Assembly (NCBI GenBank): GCA_030247855.1 | Contig: JAPDRN010000081.1 | Coordinates: 1 to 64,000 of the forward strand | DNA length: 64,000 nucleotides | From: Knufia peltigerae | Lineage: Eukaryota > Ascomycota > Eurotiomycetes > Chaetothyriales > Trichomeriaceae | Direction of reading: 5' to 3' | Shown: positions 45,903-57,838 of the stretch, piece after piece | How positions within the stretch are numbered: position 1 is the stretch's first letter | How the letters are laid out: the number at the start of each line of letters is the position of its first letter | The notes under the pieces: generated by a model | What the model was told of the DNA's origin: nothing | The model's input: the letters and a program-made list of their open reading frames with translations, nothing else | Database searches by the model: none | Position numbers and translations under genes: made by a program

Positions 45903-48212
45903 ATGGGTGAACAGGAGGAAATCCGTGAAGCGCCTCGGACAACGGTGGAAGATGTGACTCCCGAAGATACTATCTTTGTCAACCAAGAACATGCCGAGCG
46001 TATGGATGGCGCCTTCCTCTCTATAGTCTTGAGTGCATCCATTCCATGTGGCCTGGTAATTATCGTCTCGGCAATCTTACTTGGAGTCATCTACGGCTTC
46101 GAAGTCGACCGCAATCGAGGATGGCCCCAATTACTACTCGCCCAGGATGCTGGTGGCCAGCTGGGACTGTGGGCGACGCTCAACGATTGGAAAAAGACCG
46201 GAGGTGATGCGGCTATATTTGTCGACTTTAACCCTTCCTCACTTACTGCAATCGCCTCTTTGACCGGGAAAATCATTCCGTACCTGTCGAGCTCGATCAT
46301 GGCGCTTGTTGCCTTCTTTGTCGCACGGCGCGTTATTCTCATATCTCAGCAAGGAAAGAATCACGAGCTTCTCTCGCCTCATCAAATGTCCATCTTGATC
46401 GGACTCCTCGGCGGTAACAGCTACGGACCCTTGAAGGATTGCGTTCACTACCACGTCAAGCATAAGAAACGATGGTTAGCCCCAATCCCGCACGCGTTCT
46501 CAGCGCTGGCAATTGTAACGGCGTTGGCGTGAGTGGTCCTTGTTAGACTTGGAAGTTTAGACACTGACTGGCTCACCAGACTCGTCATCCCCATTGTCGA
46601 TACCTGGTTTGCCACGACCGTAACTCCCGGTAAAGTCACAGTGGTGAAAAAGTTTGACGTTGAGAATGCTACGACTTATGGCCGTGGCACCAACTACACG
46701 GTTGATCCCTACTATTCGCTGAACGCAGACAATTGCAATTATGACCAGTGGTACTCTAACAATCGGGTCTCAGGTTTTGAATTTCCATGTAATGCATTGT
46801 GGTGGGACCAGAACAACACGGCTACAGGCAATGATAGTACCTTGACGAACACGACGGAGTGGGACTACAGCATTCTCAACATCAATGAAATCTCCGAAAC
46901 TATCGCCAACCAGTCCAGCAAAAATAGCATCATGATGTGGCCACCACAAAACCAAACAATAAACAGCCATTACTTTCTGACTGCCCTCAATCTTGACACA
47001 TCAGTCGACTTCCGTGCAAGTACGTTTGCAGTCAAAACTCAATGTAAACCCATGACAAGCACCTGTTTCCCTCAGACTCCCAGCGAGCTTGCAGAGAAAA
47101 AGCTCCAAGGTCTCAGTGCAACTTATTTGGGCGACGATTACGCCTTCCATTGTAGCTCTGGCTTCACTGGTGATCTGAGGTCGAATGGAGTCAGCGTGGC
47201 AACAGGCCTCCGTCAGAGCAGCACGACTTCGATGGGCATCGGATTTGCCCCAGATGCCGCCCTCAGTAGCATGATCGGCAGCAGTGCGAGTAAACTGGAA
47301 TTTGGTGCCTATACAAACCCTCTGTATTTCGGTGCCTGGTCGGTAGGCTTTAAAACTCTCAACGGAGCACTCAAACTCTCCGAGGTCACAGACCCTTGGG
47401 AAGACGATCCAGAGATCTATTACGATCAATACAACAAATTCGCATGGATGCTGAATTGCAGCTCTTCCGTCTATCAAGTCAGCTACGACTGGGTCAACGG
47501 CACCATCCAGCGTTTCGACACCACCATGGTCAGTGACCCGCTCATCGGCGGCGTCGTCTCTTATCCATTTGTTTCTGGGATAAATGTCGCCCACAGCTGC
47601 ATCGAGTGGGCGACCATCAAAGTCCAAAACTCCAACGGCTCGAAAGGCATAAGTCACGACTGGGCAGAGTATTTCTCGTCTTGCGCCATATCCATGCTTG
47701 CTTCGCCACTGCAAGGCATTCCGCCTGTCTTGGTGCAGACCAGAGACGACGCCTATGCCGCCACGCGCGTCCCCATTGTGCCACTGTTCGCCCTACTGGC
47801 CTTTAAGTTTCTATACTGTCTAGCCGTATTTATTCTGGCCGTGGCTGCGTATAAATTCACCAACCCCTCGGAGACGCAGTCCGTCAAGGAGAGACTCTCA
47901 GTCAAAGGCCTCGCGGCGACCGCGTTCGCCGACGGTCCAAACCACCAACAAGTTGCAGTTAAGAACGTCGAACAGCTATTCCAACCACCAGCCCACGAAG
48001 CTTCTGACGCCGAAGCTGCCACCCCGTCAGATCAAAAAGTCGGCATGGTAATGACCAAAGCTGGCGGGTGGGCTTTTGTCAAACTCGCAGCCGGCAAAGT
48101 GTATGATGCAGTCTCTCCCATTTTTGAGAAGGAATTGATGCAGGAAGCTAACACTGGCGCGTTTGGCACTGGAGGAAAAGAAGTGGCCAATTGGGTTTCT
48201 CTGGTCAAGTAA
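45903..48212 (+). CDS. Large multi-span membrane protein, unknown function
   Basis: Two exons (45,903-46,528; 46,580-48,212) give 752 aa. A short acidic cytosolic N-tail is followed by hydrophobic segments at about 39-66, 124-146 and 195-218. Next is a ~390-residue region rich in Cys, Trp and N-glycosylation sequons (NAT, NYT, NNT, NDS, NTT), probably extracellular. A last membrane segment lies at about 606-634 and a ~118-residue cytosolic tail ends the protein. The layout resembles widespread uncharacterised Pezizomycotina membrane proteins; I recognise no catalytic motif. A receptor- or sensor-like role is possible from the layout only. Upstream lies the TCCGTA palindrome. It is not clear that it belongs to the catabolic cluster. 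Confidence 0.85.
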
Positions 48213-49557
48213 ATATCGCGATTATGAGAATTGATGGAAGCGATACAGGTACTTTGTGTGGTCGGATCAGGTCGTTGACGTTTTGTATGGCTACGGAGAA
48301 GTGCGCAGCATAATAGTAATAATATCATTCTACACTGCGTAGCACAATCTTTTGTTGTCTGCGAATATATTGCTTGCCGCACAAATTGAAATCGCCAACG
48401 ACCATTCTCTCTCTTCAGCAGTCATGAATGACGATAGAACAGTCCTGTATCATTGATTGCTCTTTCATCTCGAAGCGCAAGATTCTGTCTACGATAACGT
48501 TCATTCCCGTATTCGACACATTACTCAGGAATCCTTGGAATGAATTACGTGGATCCTTACTCTCCGACTATCGATTCCAACGGTCGTTGAATTCAAACTA
48601 ACGATGGCTCACACGTTCAATGATATTGATTCGATGTAGGCGCCAGTACAACCAGATTCTGACCCTCAACATATGCCATGTACACGCCAGAGATCGAAGA
48701 TGAGGCCAGCCTCGAACTACCTTGCCGTTCTCGGTTCCTATCCGTCCTACAACATGCGGTCGAGCCCTTATCGCGCTTCTCACGAGGCAGCTAGTGTTTG
48801 AGAAGATAGTCACAGAGGATCTGAATATACGATCAGACAATGAAAAAACTGACAAAGAGAGGGAATTGAGCTTGCACATAACAGATCTCGCAATGCGGTC
48901 GCAATCTGCCTTTGCACCACAACTGTGACGACATGGCATACCGCTTGAGCTTTATCTACATCCCTCAGAGCGTTTTTCCTATCGACTTTTGCGGTATACT
49001 CTCGGCGCGATCAGTACTTGAACACAAGCACGATACGAATCCCGAAGACCCAGAGATGGTCGAACACTCTTTGCAGTCTACGTCTTCTAGAAGATTCACG
49101 AATGAATCGACGACGACCGTCGCCGAGTATACATTAAGCCATTCTGTTCCTCTTATCCTAAGTTCGAGCGATTAGACCATGGCACATCGAGACAAGTAAA
49201 CAACGCCGAAAGACCACAAATACCACCCTGAAGCAGTAATATGAAGATCCTTCATCCACTTCTATCGGCAGTACTCGATTAATCAACAAAGCAGATCGCT
49301 GTGAAGGTATCTAGGAGGGAGAAAACGAAAATCCTGTTCGATGGAGTGACCGCTTATGCCTCTTTCCTGAGCAGGCCTTATGAGACTCAGCAAAACACTA
49401 ACAAGCACTCTCCACTATCTCCTGTTAGTAGCGTAGACCATTTTCATGTAAGCCAATCAATGACCATTCTGTGATGGAAAACTGACAAAGATACAATGAG
49501 ATTTAAATGTGGATGCGAAGAAAAGCTAAGATATCAAGATAAAGTCGTGCCTATAGC
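48213..49557. other. Convergent intergenic region, no gene seen
   Basis: About 1.3 kb between the convergent membrane-protein and acyltransferase genes. Frames up to 113 codons overlap on both strands without recognisable motifs. No RNA gene or repeat was seen. Confidence 0.55.
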
Positions 49558-51175
49558 CTATGATCGAGCTTTTACGCTGTAGAATCGATCTTCAGCCCAC
49601 CGTGCTAGTCGCACGCCACCACGGTCGAACCACCTGGTCGAAATATCTGAAACCCAGAACAGGAGAGGCAGAAAGAGGATGAGGCACAAGATGGCCCCAA
49701 GATATTCTGGTCCAATTCCAGGACCCAGCTCCTTCATCCGGCGGAACATGAAAAAGACAATTTTCCTACCGACCAGGTCAATCAGCCATGGATGCAGCAG
49801 ATACAAAGAGAATGAGATCTCGCCAAGGTACTGTGGGATCGGCGACATGAAGAATCGTTGCAGGACAGGAGAGTGGTCGACGAGGAAGATCAGTATAACA
49901 GCAGCGATGCAGTGCCAGAAATTGCCAGCCTCCATTTTGTTTTCCACCCACGCGGCCGGTGTATGGGCATCTAGCCAGCCCCAGATTGGCGTGTCGCCAT
50001 TTCCCCAATAGCTTTCCGGCTGAGAGAGGACGTAAAGCAGAGGCAGTAAGAGCAGGATTGAGGCAGATGCAGACAGAAAACGCCACAAAAAGCTCGTGTC
50101 GCCGCCTTTCGAGCCCGAATTTGACGAGGTCCTGTGATGGAGTTCGCACAGAAACGTTCCCGAAACAAAGAGGACAATGTCCCACTCGCCGACGCAGCAG
50201 GACCAGGCGATGAGAGCCGCGATTGCAGCCATCCGCTGTGCATGCCGAGCCTTCGCCACCACGAGAATGCAGAGGAAGACGACCATGGAGCCACGGAACT
50301 CGACCGGAATGGTCCACATAACCCGTTCCAGCTGGCGAAAAGAGCCGTTGAAGTACCATTTGTCAAGCCGGAGAGGGTTAACACCCGAGACAACCACTTT
50401 GACCCATCGCCATAGCATGATCCAAAAGGTTGGAGCGGCGCCCTTTGTGCCCCTGATATAGTTCGTGATGGCGCGCAAGAGCGTTATCGCGGCACACGGC
50501 AGATACAATCGGATGCCCCGTCGAAATGTGGACGAGACGAGAGTATCGAATATTTTCCCATGTTCTTGGGCTTTCGCGAGCTTCAGGGCCTTGTAGCTGA
50601 TTGCGAAACCGCTGACGACGAAGAAGACCGACACCATGGATGAGCCTTCATAAAAGACGCGGATGATGGGCCATTGAAGAAAGTAGCCTCCATGTTTCCA
50701 TCCGTGCCGTAAATCGTTCCAGCGTATCTCCGCGGCATGGCTGAAGAAAACGAAGAAAGCAGCCACTCCACGAATTCCATCGAGCCACGCTGACTGGTGT
50801 AGTTCACGCTTCTCTTTCTTGGTCAGTATATTGGGTCGGATTGCTGCCCAGAGAAGGCCGAAGATTGTAAGTAGTGCTGTGTGGATCTTGTCCAAGGTTG
50901 GGTTACGAATTCGACGTGAGGTTGGTTCTGAGCTTGATCAGCCTTGGGTTCTGTCACAGGGTTGATGCCATCAAAAACTCACTCAGATAACCCAACTCTA
51001 CATCGCTGCTAGTTCTCGAAGATTCTGGAAGCAGGGCGACATAGTCAGGCCCATCGACCTGCCGAGAAGTCGGGAAATAGTTGGGCCATCTCCAAGACTG
51101 TGTGGTCTGAAGGATATACCTTTTCCAGGATGGAAGCATTCCGTTCGATTCATGGGGAGTCTTTTCAGAGAACAT
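49558..51175 (-). CDS. Acyltransferase 3 family membrane protein
   Basis: Integral-membrane O-acyltransferase (acyltransferase 3 domain), a family that moves acetyl or other acyl groups onto sugars, small molecules or secondary metabolites. Two exons are proposed: 50,983-51,175 and 49,558-50,927, giving 520 aa. Key signature WLDGIRGVAAFFVFFSH (about 111-128) has the conserved Arg and His. Then come about ten hydrophobic segments, VFFVVSGFAISYKAL, WTIPVEFRGSM, and SFSLYLLHPWLID near the end. The start is least certain: ATG 51,175 or an internal ATG (MLPSWKRY) both fit. The acyl donor and acceptor are unknown. It could modify a product of either cluster or be unrelated. Confidence 0.88.
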
Positions 51176-51889
51176 TGGGGTGAAAAATGAACGTTGCCTG
51201 GTATGGGACAAGCCCGTTCAGTAAGCAGGTATATAACGATCCGGCCATCGGTGTGGGATCCAATTCCGCAAGCTTCAAGATTAGCCATGGCAGTTTCTGG
51301 ATCGATATCAATTTGCATCGTGAAGCGGGGTCCGGGTTTGCATAAGCCCGGTTGTTAGCGTGGGAAGTTGCTCATCTAGCTTCCCTTGCACAGTTCTACT
51401 CCAATCACCTCGATCCACACCGGACCGTACCTGCATACGCCCTCGGGTACAACAACGAAGTGGTAATTGTGAAGGGGCTCTCGTTGCCCCTCTTGTTCAT
51501 GCTCGGCTCTCTTTCAGCCTCGCATTGATCGTTAGCTCACTCAATTTGCTAGCACATGCTTGAGAGGGGTGGCCGTCACTCGTTCCAGACCGCGAAACGG
51601 CCCCAGATGCTAGTCCGGTGGAAATGGCGATCCGACTTTATTCCCCGCAAGCTTGGATTAGCTAGAGCGAAAAATTGAGTAGGGATGATTTTGAAGATCC
51701 TCATTGCAAATGTTTAGCCCCTATATCTCTTTGCCTCGGAAATTACTTTGATACAGTGACTGTGTTGTGCTCAATCGAGCAGAGTCTACTCTGGCAGCTG
51801 CTTACAGGGAGAACGAGATTATCTAGGGTTAGTATAGCAGGGCCCAAGCCTAGAACCAGCATCAAAAACATCTATCGCTACTCAATAAG
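51176..51889. other. Acyltransferase upstream region
   Basis: Upstream region of the acyltransferase gene. Short uninformative frames only. Confidence 0.5.
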
Positions 51890-53263
51890 TTGGATATAGG
51901 TAGAAACATCCTTAACCTTTGGGTGAGTTCTACCCCCTTGTCGGTTCTCTGTCGCTCAGGATGGCAGGCCCCACGAATTCTTGGTCCTCGATTTTCCTTT
52001 TCGCTGGAAAATGTGCAAGGACATGACAGCGTGAGCCCTTCTCTTGCCTCAGGGGATCTACTCCGCGTCGGGCGACAAGATGCCGTCTTTGACCAGCCGA
52101 GAGTGTATGCGTCCAGAACGGGATCAATGAGGTCGACCACATCTGGTCCCGTGCTTGCATTCTGTCCAGATCGTAGTCTCTCACTCGTGTTCCAAAACCC
52201 TCCCGCCGAGGTCTTGGAAGAGCAAACTAATTTGCGTCGAGGTCCATCATGTATAAAGCTAGCTTCCATCCCGGTCTTGTGCAACCTCGAGATGATCCGA
52301 AGCGATTTAGACGTGTGGCGCAGCCGCTTGAAAGTAGTAAGGACTATTAAACGACGCTGGGCATTATCACATCGCAATCGTCCGAACCTAGACCCTACAG
52401 TCGATTTCCTTATCAATGAGACTTTTGTCGATGATGTCTTTGCATTGCCCACGACTTTCGACGATGAAGAGCAGATACCCATGTGCGTTGTCAACAACCA
52501 GGTTCCACAGCCCCTCTTGACTTGGCTACGGCTGGTACAGGAAGTGACGACACTTGGGTGGCGACGGCATGGTCATCGACCTATAGGTGACTATGCACGC
52601 TTTGCGCAAAGCCTTTCGACGCGCCACTGACGACTAAAAAGGTATCATCTCTCGGGCACTTAATTTTGGACATGAGACCTTTTTCCACATATACGAGCAA
52701 GCTGGATTACTCTACAGCTGTCAAGAGTCTGCATCCTACCGAAGTGTTTGCGCAGAATGAATCATTTCGGTATTTGCCAAATGCAGAACCTGAAAAGTTT
52801 TCAGCACAATCTCGTAGCGCCTCTTCTCCTACTGGGTACCGAGAGTCGCAACAATAATACACGGCAAACTTTCAGCCAGGCTGTACGGCTCCAAGTGATG
52901 CAATCGGCGATCTTCTACAAATACCTTCTGGCATTGGAGTTTCTTCGACGCTTCTGGAATACAAACTCGGTCGTTACGCCCGCCTGGCTCTCATTTGCTC
53001 GAGAAGAATATCCAAAGGGCCTGGACTTCGTAGCCATGCGAAATGACACGGGAGCCCTGAAGCAAAACTGCGTGGCTTTGAGGTTGACGGAAGCCGCCGC
53101 AAGTCAACAGGCTTCTGTGAAGCATAATCTATGTAGAGCCCTCCTTATACGCTTGGAGCATCCCACGCTATATCTGTCTACGAGTGGAACTTGCACGGAA
53201 GTCAACACTGAATCGAGTCCGACACCCGAGTCGCAATCTACGCATAGCAGGGCGTATAGTTGA
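51890..53263 (+). pseudogene. Possible decayed gene, unassigned
   Basis: Several medium plus-strand frames follow one another (51,890-52,630, 246 codons; 52,642-52,757 without ATG; 52,748-53,263, 171 codons), with a comparable minus frame at 51,862-52,497. One alternative plus frame near 51,960 gives EFLVLDFPFRWKMCKDM, which looks protein-like, then stops. I recognise no domain. Consecutive interrupted plausible frames suggest a frameshifted relic, but chance frames in balanced-composition DNA are equally possible. Confidence 0.3.
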
Positions 53264-53283
53264 CTCCAAATACACTCGTTTGA

Positions 53284-55476
53284 TCACCAGATATCAAGAG
53301 AAAGTTGCTTCCCTACACAACGTGACACACAGGTCATCAATGTATCGTTCATCCGTTTCTCATCCTCTGTCAAAACTGAATCACGATGATCAGGCACACC
53401 ACTCAAAACCTTTACCTCACATGTACCACATACCCCCTTGGTACACGTGGATAGAATACCTGCTCCATTCTCATTGAGTACCTCTAACAGGGTTCGCTCT
53501 TTGGGAACCACGAGCGTTCGACCACTGCGAGCTAGGGTGACCATGAATTCAGCATTCTCTGCTGTATCCAGGTTGTTAGGATTTCCAAATCTTTCTGTCC
53601 TGAGAACATTCTTGGGGAGCGAAGAGCATATTTCTTCAACATCAGCAATCAGACTTTCTGGGCCGCAGCAATACACCAAAGAGCCCTCGGCAACGCTATC
53701 CAATGCCGAAGCGAGATCAAACCTCTTCTTTTGTTCATCCTTGGTCCAGATGATCGTTGTGGGATGTTGAGTGCTCAACTCATCCACGAATGCCATGTGT
53801 TTGCGCCTTTGACCCAGGTAGATTAGTTGATAAGGCTTCCCAGTAGACTTGGCCGTTGCTAGCATTGGCTTGAGAGGAGTAATACCGATTCCTCCTGCAA
53901 TAAAGACATAACGATCCGCCGGCTCCAAAGCAAAATGATTTCGTGGACCTCGGAGCAGTAGTTCTTTCCCTTCATGAACATTTTCATGTATAAACTTGGT
54001 GCTCTGACTGTCCTTCTCTTTGAGGACTGCAATCGACCAACAATCGTGGTCTTTAGGATCAGAACAAAGGGAATATTGTCGATACCCAAACGTACCAACT
54101 TTGAGATCGATATGAGATCCTGGTGTCCATGTTGGTAGGAGTCCAAACTTCTTCCGAACAGTAATCTTGAGAATGCTGTCAGCTACTAATGTTGCCTCCT
54201 TGACAACCACAGTAATGCTGTTGTCCTGTGGACTTGAAAGCTCGATTGAATCTACAGCAGCAAGAGCGCTTGGAATTCCGAACTTTTCGTGTGGGACATC
54301 CCACGCAAGTCGTACCTCACTGACGCCTCTGGTAATACCGACAGGCTCATAATGAATCCGATCATACGGAGTCACCAGACGCAGATTGGGGAGACGTTCT
54401 CGAAGAACTGACAGTTCGGTTCGAAGCACCAAACGAGCCAGGGGTGCACCAACGCAGGCGTGGATACCACGTCCAAACCCGAGATGCTGAGTGGTGGTCT
54501 TGCGAGCTGGATCCAGAATATCTGCATTCTCAAACCGACTGGCATCCCGACTGCCTGAATTGTGGGCGACAAACAACACGTCTCCCTTCCTCAATAACTG
54601 ACCCCCAACTTCGACGTCGCGGGTCACGTTACGTCTCATGCCTGTGATCGCAGACTCGTATCTCAAAAGTTCTTCAATGGCCTGAGCCCTGGTATCATCA
54701 TCTTTTGATATCTGATCCCACAAGTTGTTATGGAGAATATGAGCCATCCCCATTGACAAAACCTGCGTCGTGGTCTCGTGTCCAGCAAACACTAACCCTG
54801 GGATCATGGACAGGTGTTCGAAATCAGTCATTTGTAGTCCGTTATCGCGCTCGTTCCAGATATGACTAATAAGATCATCGCGACGGTCAACCTTTCTCTT
54901 TTGTATGAGACCCGCGACATAGTCATGGATAATAAGAACATTCTGGATTTGCTCTTCCACCGATTGATCTGGTGCCATGCTCAGACCGTTGAAGAGAGCA
55001 AGACAATAGCCTACCCACTCCCAGCGATCTGGTTCCATGCCAGACAAGATCACAATCATCTTCAATGGTAGGGGCAGGGCGAAGGCAGCTTTGATGTCTA
55101 CCTCGCCCTTGTCAATGAAGCCGTCAATCAATTCATGAGCAGCTTTTCGAATCACTGGCTCAAACCTCTTGAGTCGCCGCGGCACAAAAAAAGAGCTAAT
55201 GCTCTTTCTCAGGCGATCATGATCCGGGTTATCCCATCCTAACAGTGTACCACGCTCTGGCACTTTTCCCTCAAAAATCTGTGCGAGGTCCGGTGGCATA
55301 TCGGGTACCGCAGCTCGCGATGCAAACACATCAGGTTGATCCAGGATTTCGACGATATCATCGTATCTTGCTACAACAAAAGCTTTGTGAGTGTCACTGT
55401 ACTCAAGTCCATTCTTCTGCCTGGCTGACGCAAAGTCTTGGAACATGCTCCTTGGGTTTGTAAATGGGCACGTCAT
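53284..55476 (-). CDS. Self-sufficient P450 fused to FMN/2Fe-2S reductase (CYP116B-like)
   Basis: Single-polypeptide monooxygenase: an N-terminal soluble bacterial-type P450 joined to a phthalate-dioxygenase-reductase module that passes electrons NADH/NADPH to FMN to 2Fe-2S to haem. It has no introns and is 730 aa from ATG 55,476; the open frame extends 7 codons further without an ATG. P450 part: I-helix AGHETTT (231-237), E-L-L-R (269-272) and haem loop FGRGIHACVG with Cys341. Reductase part: RQYS FMN motif (R466), GGIGITP nucleotide loop (528-534) and ferredoxin cysteines C678, C683, C686, C716 (C-x4-C-x2-C-x29-C). All key residues are present and there is no membrane anchor, unlike ordinary fungal P450s. 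The order and length match P450RhF/CYP116B. Typical reactions are hydroxylation and O-dealkylation of aromatic or terpenoid substrates. Lack of introns and the bacterial design suggest transfer. Confidence 0.95.
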   Translation of the reverse strand: MTCPFTNPRSMFQDFASARQKNGLEYSDTHKAFVVARYDDIVEILDQPDVFASRAAVPDMPPDLAQIFEGKVPERGTLLGWDNPDHDRLRKSISSFFVPRRLKRFEPVIRKAAHELIDGFIDKGEVDIKAAFALPLPLKMIVILSGMEPDRWEWVGYCLALFNGLSMAPDQSVEEQIQNVLIIHDYVAGLIQKRKVDRRDDLISHIWNERDNGLQMTDFEHLSMIPGLVFAGHETTTQVLSMGMAHILHNNLWDQISKDDDTRAQAIEELLRYESAITGMRRNVTRDVEVGGQLLRKGDVLFVAHNSGSRDASRFENADILDPARKTTTQHLGFGRGIHACVGAPLARLVLRTELSVLRERLPNLRLVTPYDRIHYEPVGITRGVSEVRLAWDVPHEKFGIPSALAAVDSIELSSPQDNSITVVVKEATLVADSILKITVRKKFGLLPTWTPGSHIDLKVGTFGYRQYSLCSDPKDHDCWSIAVLKEKDSQSTKFIHENVHEGKELLLRGPRNHFALEPADRYVFIAGGIGITPLKPMLATAKSTGKPYQLIYLGQRRKHMAFVDELSTQHPTTIIWTKDEQKKRFDLASALDSVAEGSLVYCCGPESLIADVEEICSSLPKNVLRTERFGNPNNLDTAENAEFMVTLARSGRTLVVPKERTLLEVLNENGAGILSTCTKGVCGTCEVKVLSGVPDHRDSVLTEDEKRMNDTLMTCVSRCVGKQLSLDIW

Positions 55477-56438
55477 GGTTGCTGCTGCCGTGGCCACGAA
55501 ACTGCAAAGACTACCCGATTGTTGCAGCGCGAGATATACTGATTCGAGTAAAATGACGAGATTTTGATGTCGATACGGGTCGGAAGGTCGTGCTTATGAC
55601 TGACATTTTACACTGTTGTCTTCTCTGCCTTTGCTTGAGATTTTTATCATTCACTGAAAGATATTCGCTGTATCCGAAACTCACACGTAGTGGCTCAGAG
55701 GTTGCGCTCCCCGCGGAGCTCACAATGGCCGCCTACACACCCACATCGGGAATGCAGGCAATCACTTTCCGGCGACATTCCCACGTCAACAATTTCCCCG
55801 GATTAGGAGTATCCTGGCGGGCGTGGGGGTGGAAGCGAGACTGTTCGGGGTCTTTGTGAACTGGGATTTACCCAAGACCCACAGCCACAGTCTCGGCCGA
55901 ACTTTGTGGTGTTGCTGCAGACCCACTGTACGAAGCAGCGCACCAGCTCCGTACTTCCCAAGTCCGACCATTGATCCCAGGTACGGTGATAAAGGCATAC
56001 CTCAAGCTGGTCTCCTGGAAGCGCGAGGCCTGTGGCAATTTTGTATACATGGGAACATCGGGAGCACAGGACTGAGTCACTCTTAGCCGGAAAGCCGTAA
56101 ACTTGCAAGGTCCATCGAACTGGACGTGAATATTTGACATTGAGTTCCAAGCAAAGCATCTCAATCAGCTTGTGTTATTGCCATCATGGCTACAACACGC
56201 TATGAAGCTTGTAAAGGGCAGGCCTTCCATCGTCCATAGGCCGTTAGCTTTTGAATCAAACACACATACTTTCGGCGATATCTTCGACAGCAAGCATAGG
56301 AAAGACCAAGTGCACTCTTCATCCAGTCGTATCTGTCTACTTGGTGATAAGAGGGTTTCTACCAAATATTCGACAGCCTCCAATTGCAGTAAGCTATATT
56401 GTCAGAAGTCATTATAGCTGAACCTCTGTGTATACAAT
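55477..56438. promoter_or_regulatory. P450 promoter region
   Basis: About 960 bp between the P450 fusion start and the 3' end of the decarboxylase-like gene, both on the minus strand. Frames up to 118 codons are uninformative. It presumably holds the P450 promoter. No motif is named. Confidence 0.45.
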
Positions 56439-57410
56439 CTATTTCCCCTTCAAGGTCTTACGCGCCATGTGAGCAAGAGAAGATATATCCAATGGTGAGA
56501 TTTTCACCCTTTGCCAATCAGCCAATTTCAGTATTACATCTTGTACAGCTGACATCGTGCTTTCTGAATATCCGAAAGCTATACAAGCTTTCGCATGACT
56601 CCCTGCTTGTCGAGTTGCACCTAGCGAGATAATGGCTGCCGTGAGAATTAATTCCGTCTCTGCGAGCGAAAATAGTCCCTGACCTGCGTGGCCTATATTG
56701 TAGCTATTAAACTCAAATCAGCACAATTTATCCCTATTACTTACACTAAGCATGTACTGACCCAAAGACAACAGAGTCCAAAGCGTACGCCAGGTCTCCC
56801 ATACAGTCCTTTAGCATAGTGAAAACCTCGCTATTCGCCGAGGCTTTGTAGATTTCCAGCCGAGTCTTTGTGCCCAGAAGAGTGTGCTGATGTGAAATAT
56901 CTGGTCTGTATCGAGAGAGTCAGCAAAATCTGTACCAGTCTGGTCAACAAGGCCACATGAATACCTTTGTCTATTCTCCTTCTGGGTTACTGTAATACCC
57001 CTTGATCGCAAATAACCAACGATTGCCAAACATGCAGGTATTACCTGAGGAAGGCCAACAAAGGGCCAGATTATGTTGATAACCTCTCGTATTCTGTAGA
57101 AGTGTTCCATCACATCATCGTTGGTCTGATCCTTCTCGCTTTCTACTAGATTTTGGAAAAGCCCTGCAGTAAGATCCGAACGCTTCAGACCACAGGAGAT
57201 CGCAACCTACATGTGCAAATAATCAGCAACAACATTATAGACTAAAATGCAGAAACTAACAAGTAGTTCCACTGCAATGCATGGAACGTTGCCTCCATCG
57301 TGTTTGCTCAAGTCCTGTCTTAGTTTGTCCAAGAGGTCTTGATTGTATGTGGGCGAGCCCTCGGGTATGTTCGTATAGACATATGTTTTCTGGAAAATTT
57401 CGAAATCCAT
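56439..57410 (-). CDS. Carboxymuconolactone decarboxylase-like protein (AhpD fold)
   Basis: Four exons reconstructed by frame: 57,261-57,410; 56,965-57,206; 56,762-56,905; 56,439-56,703, giving 266 aa. The protein has two CMD-like halves: VAISCGLKRSDLTAGLFQNL and REVINIIWPFVGLPQVIPACLAIVGYL, then LEIYKASANSEVFTML, and lastly ETELILTAAIISLGATRQAGSHAKACIAFG with His215. This order matches fungal CMD-family proteins. The CxxC of true AhpD peroxidases is missing. Bacterial relatives decarboxylate gamma-carboxymuconolactone in aromatic ring breakdown, while fungal members are varied. Its place between an oxygenase and a thiolase fits ring-compound catabolism. The exon borders are well supported because all four join at GT-AG with intact frame. 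The start at ATG 57,410 is less sure. Confidence 0.82.
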
Positions 57411-57838
57411 GTCTTTAGCATTAAAAGGCCAAGGATGATAGAAGAAGATCAGTAATAACTATGTCTAACATAGCAAAATGACATTGTAGTGTTGATTCGG
57501 TCTCAGATGATATACGCAAGGCCAAGTTGAAGTTTTGAAATGATCGCACTCGAATATGAACATTGATCAGACCCTGGGAATGAAGCACATAAGGGAGAGC
57601 CGTGCAAAGCACAGCATACCTGCTCCTCTGCAGTCGCGTCGCCTGTTCGGCCGATTTGCGCTGTTGTGGCGTGGAGGGCTCGATGCCGACCTATAGATTT
57701 TCTTCCGCACCTTCCGCCCATATTTTCGAGAGATCCGAACAAATATGCGGAGAGTAAGCATTGATATGTCGCCAAAACCCAAAGGATGACCAATAGCTGG
57801 AGTAGGAATTTCAAACTCCCTGAGCTACATCCGGACAT
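57411..57838. other. Region between CMD-like gene and DUF3500 fragment
   Basis: The space between the divergent CMD-like gene and the DUF3500 fragment. The minus-strand 111-codon frame here has no recognisable content. The missing N-terminal half of DUF3500 was sought on the plus strand and not found. Confidence 0.45.

Noticed and set aside
51862..52497. 211-codon minus-strand frame
   Set aside because: Arg/Ser-rich reading of the complementary strand, with no motif or plausible promoter.
57503..57838. 111-codon minus-strand frame upstream of the CMD-like gene
   Set aside because: No recognisable content, and it does not join in frame to the CMD-like exons.
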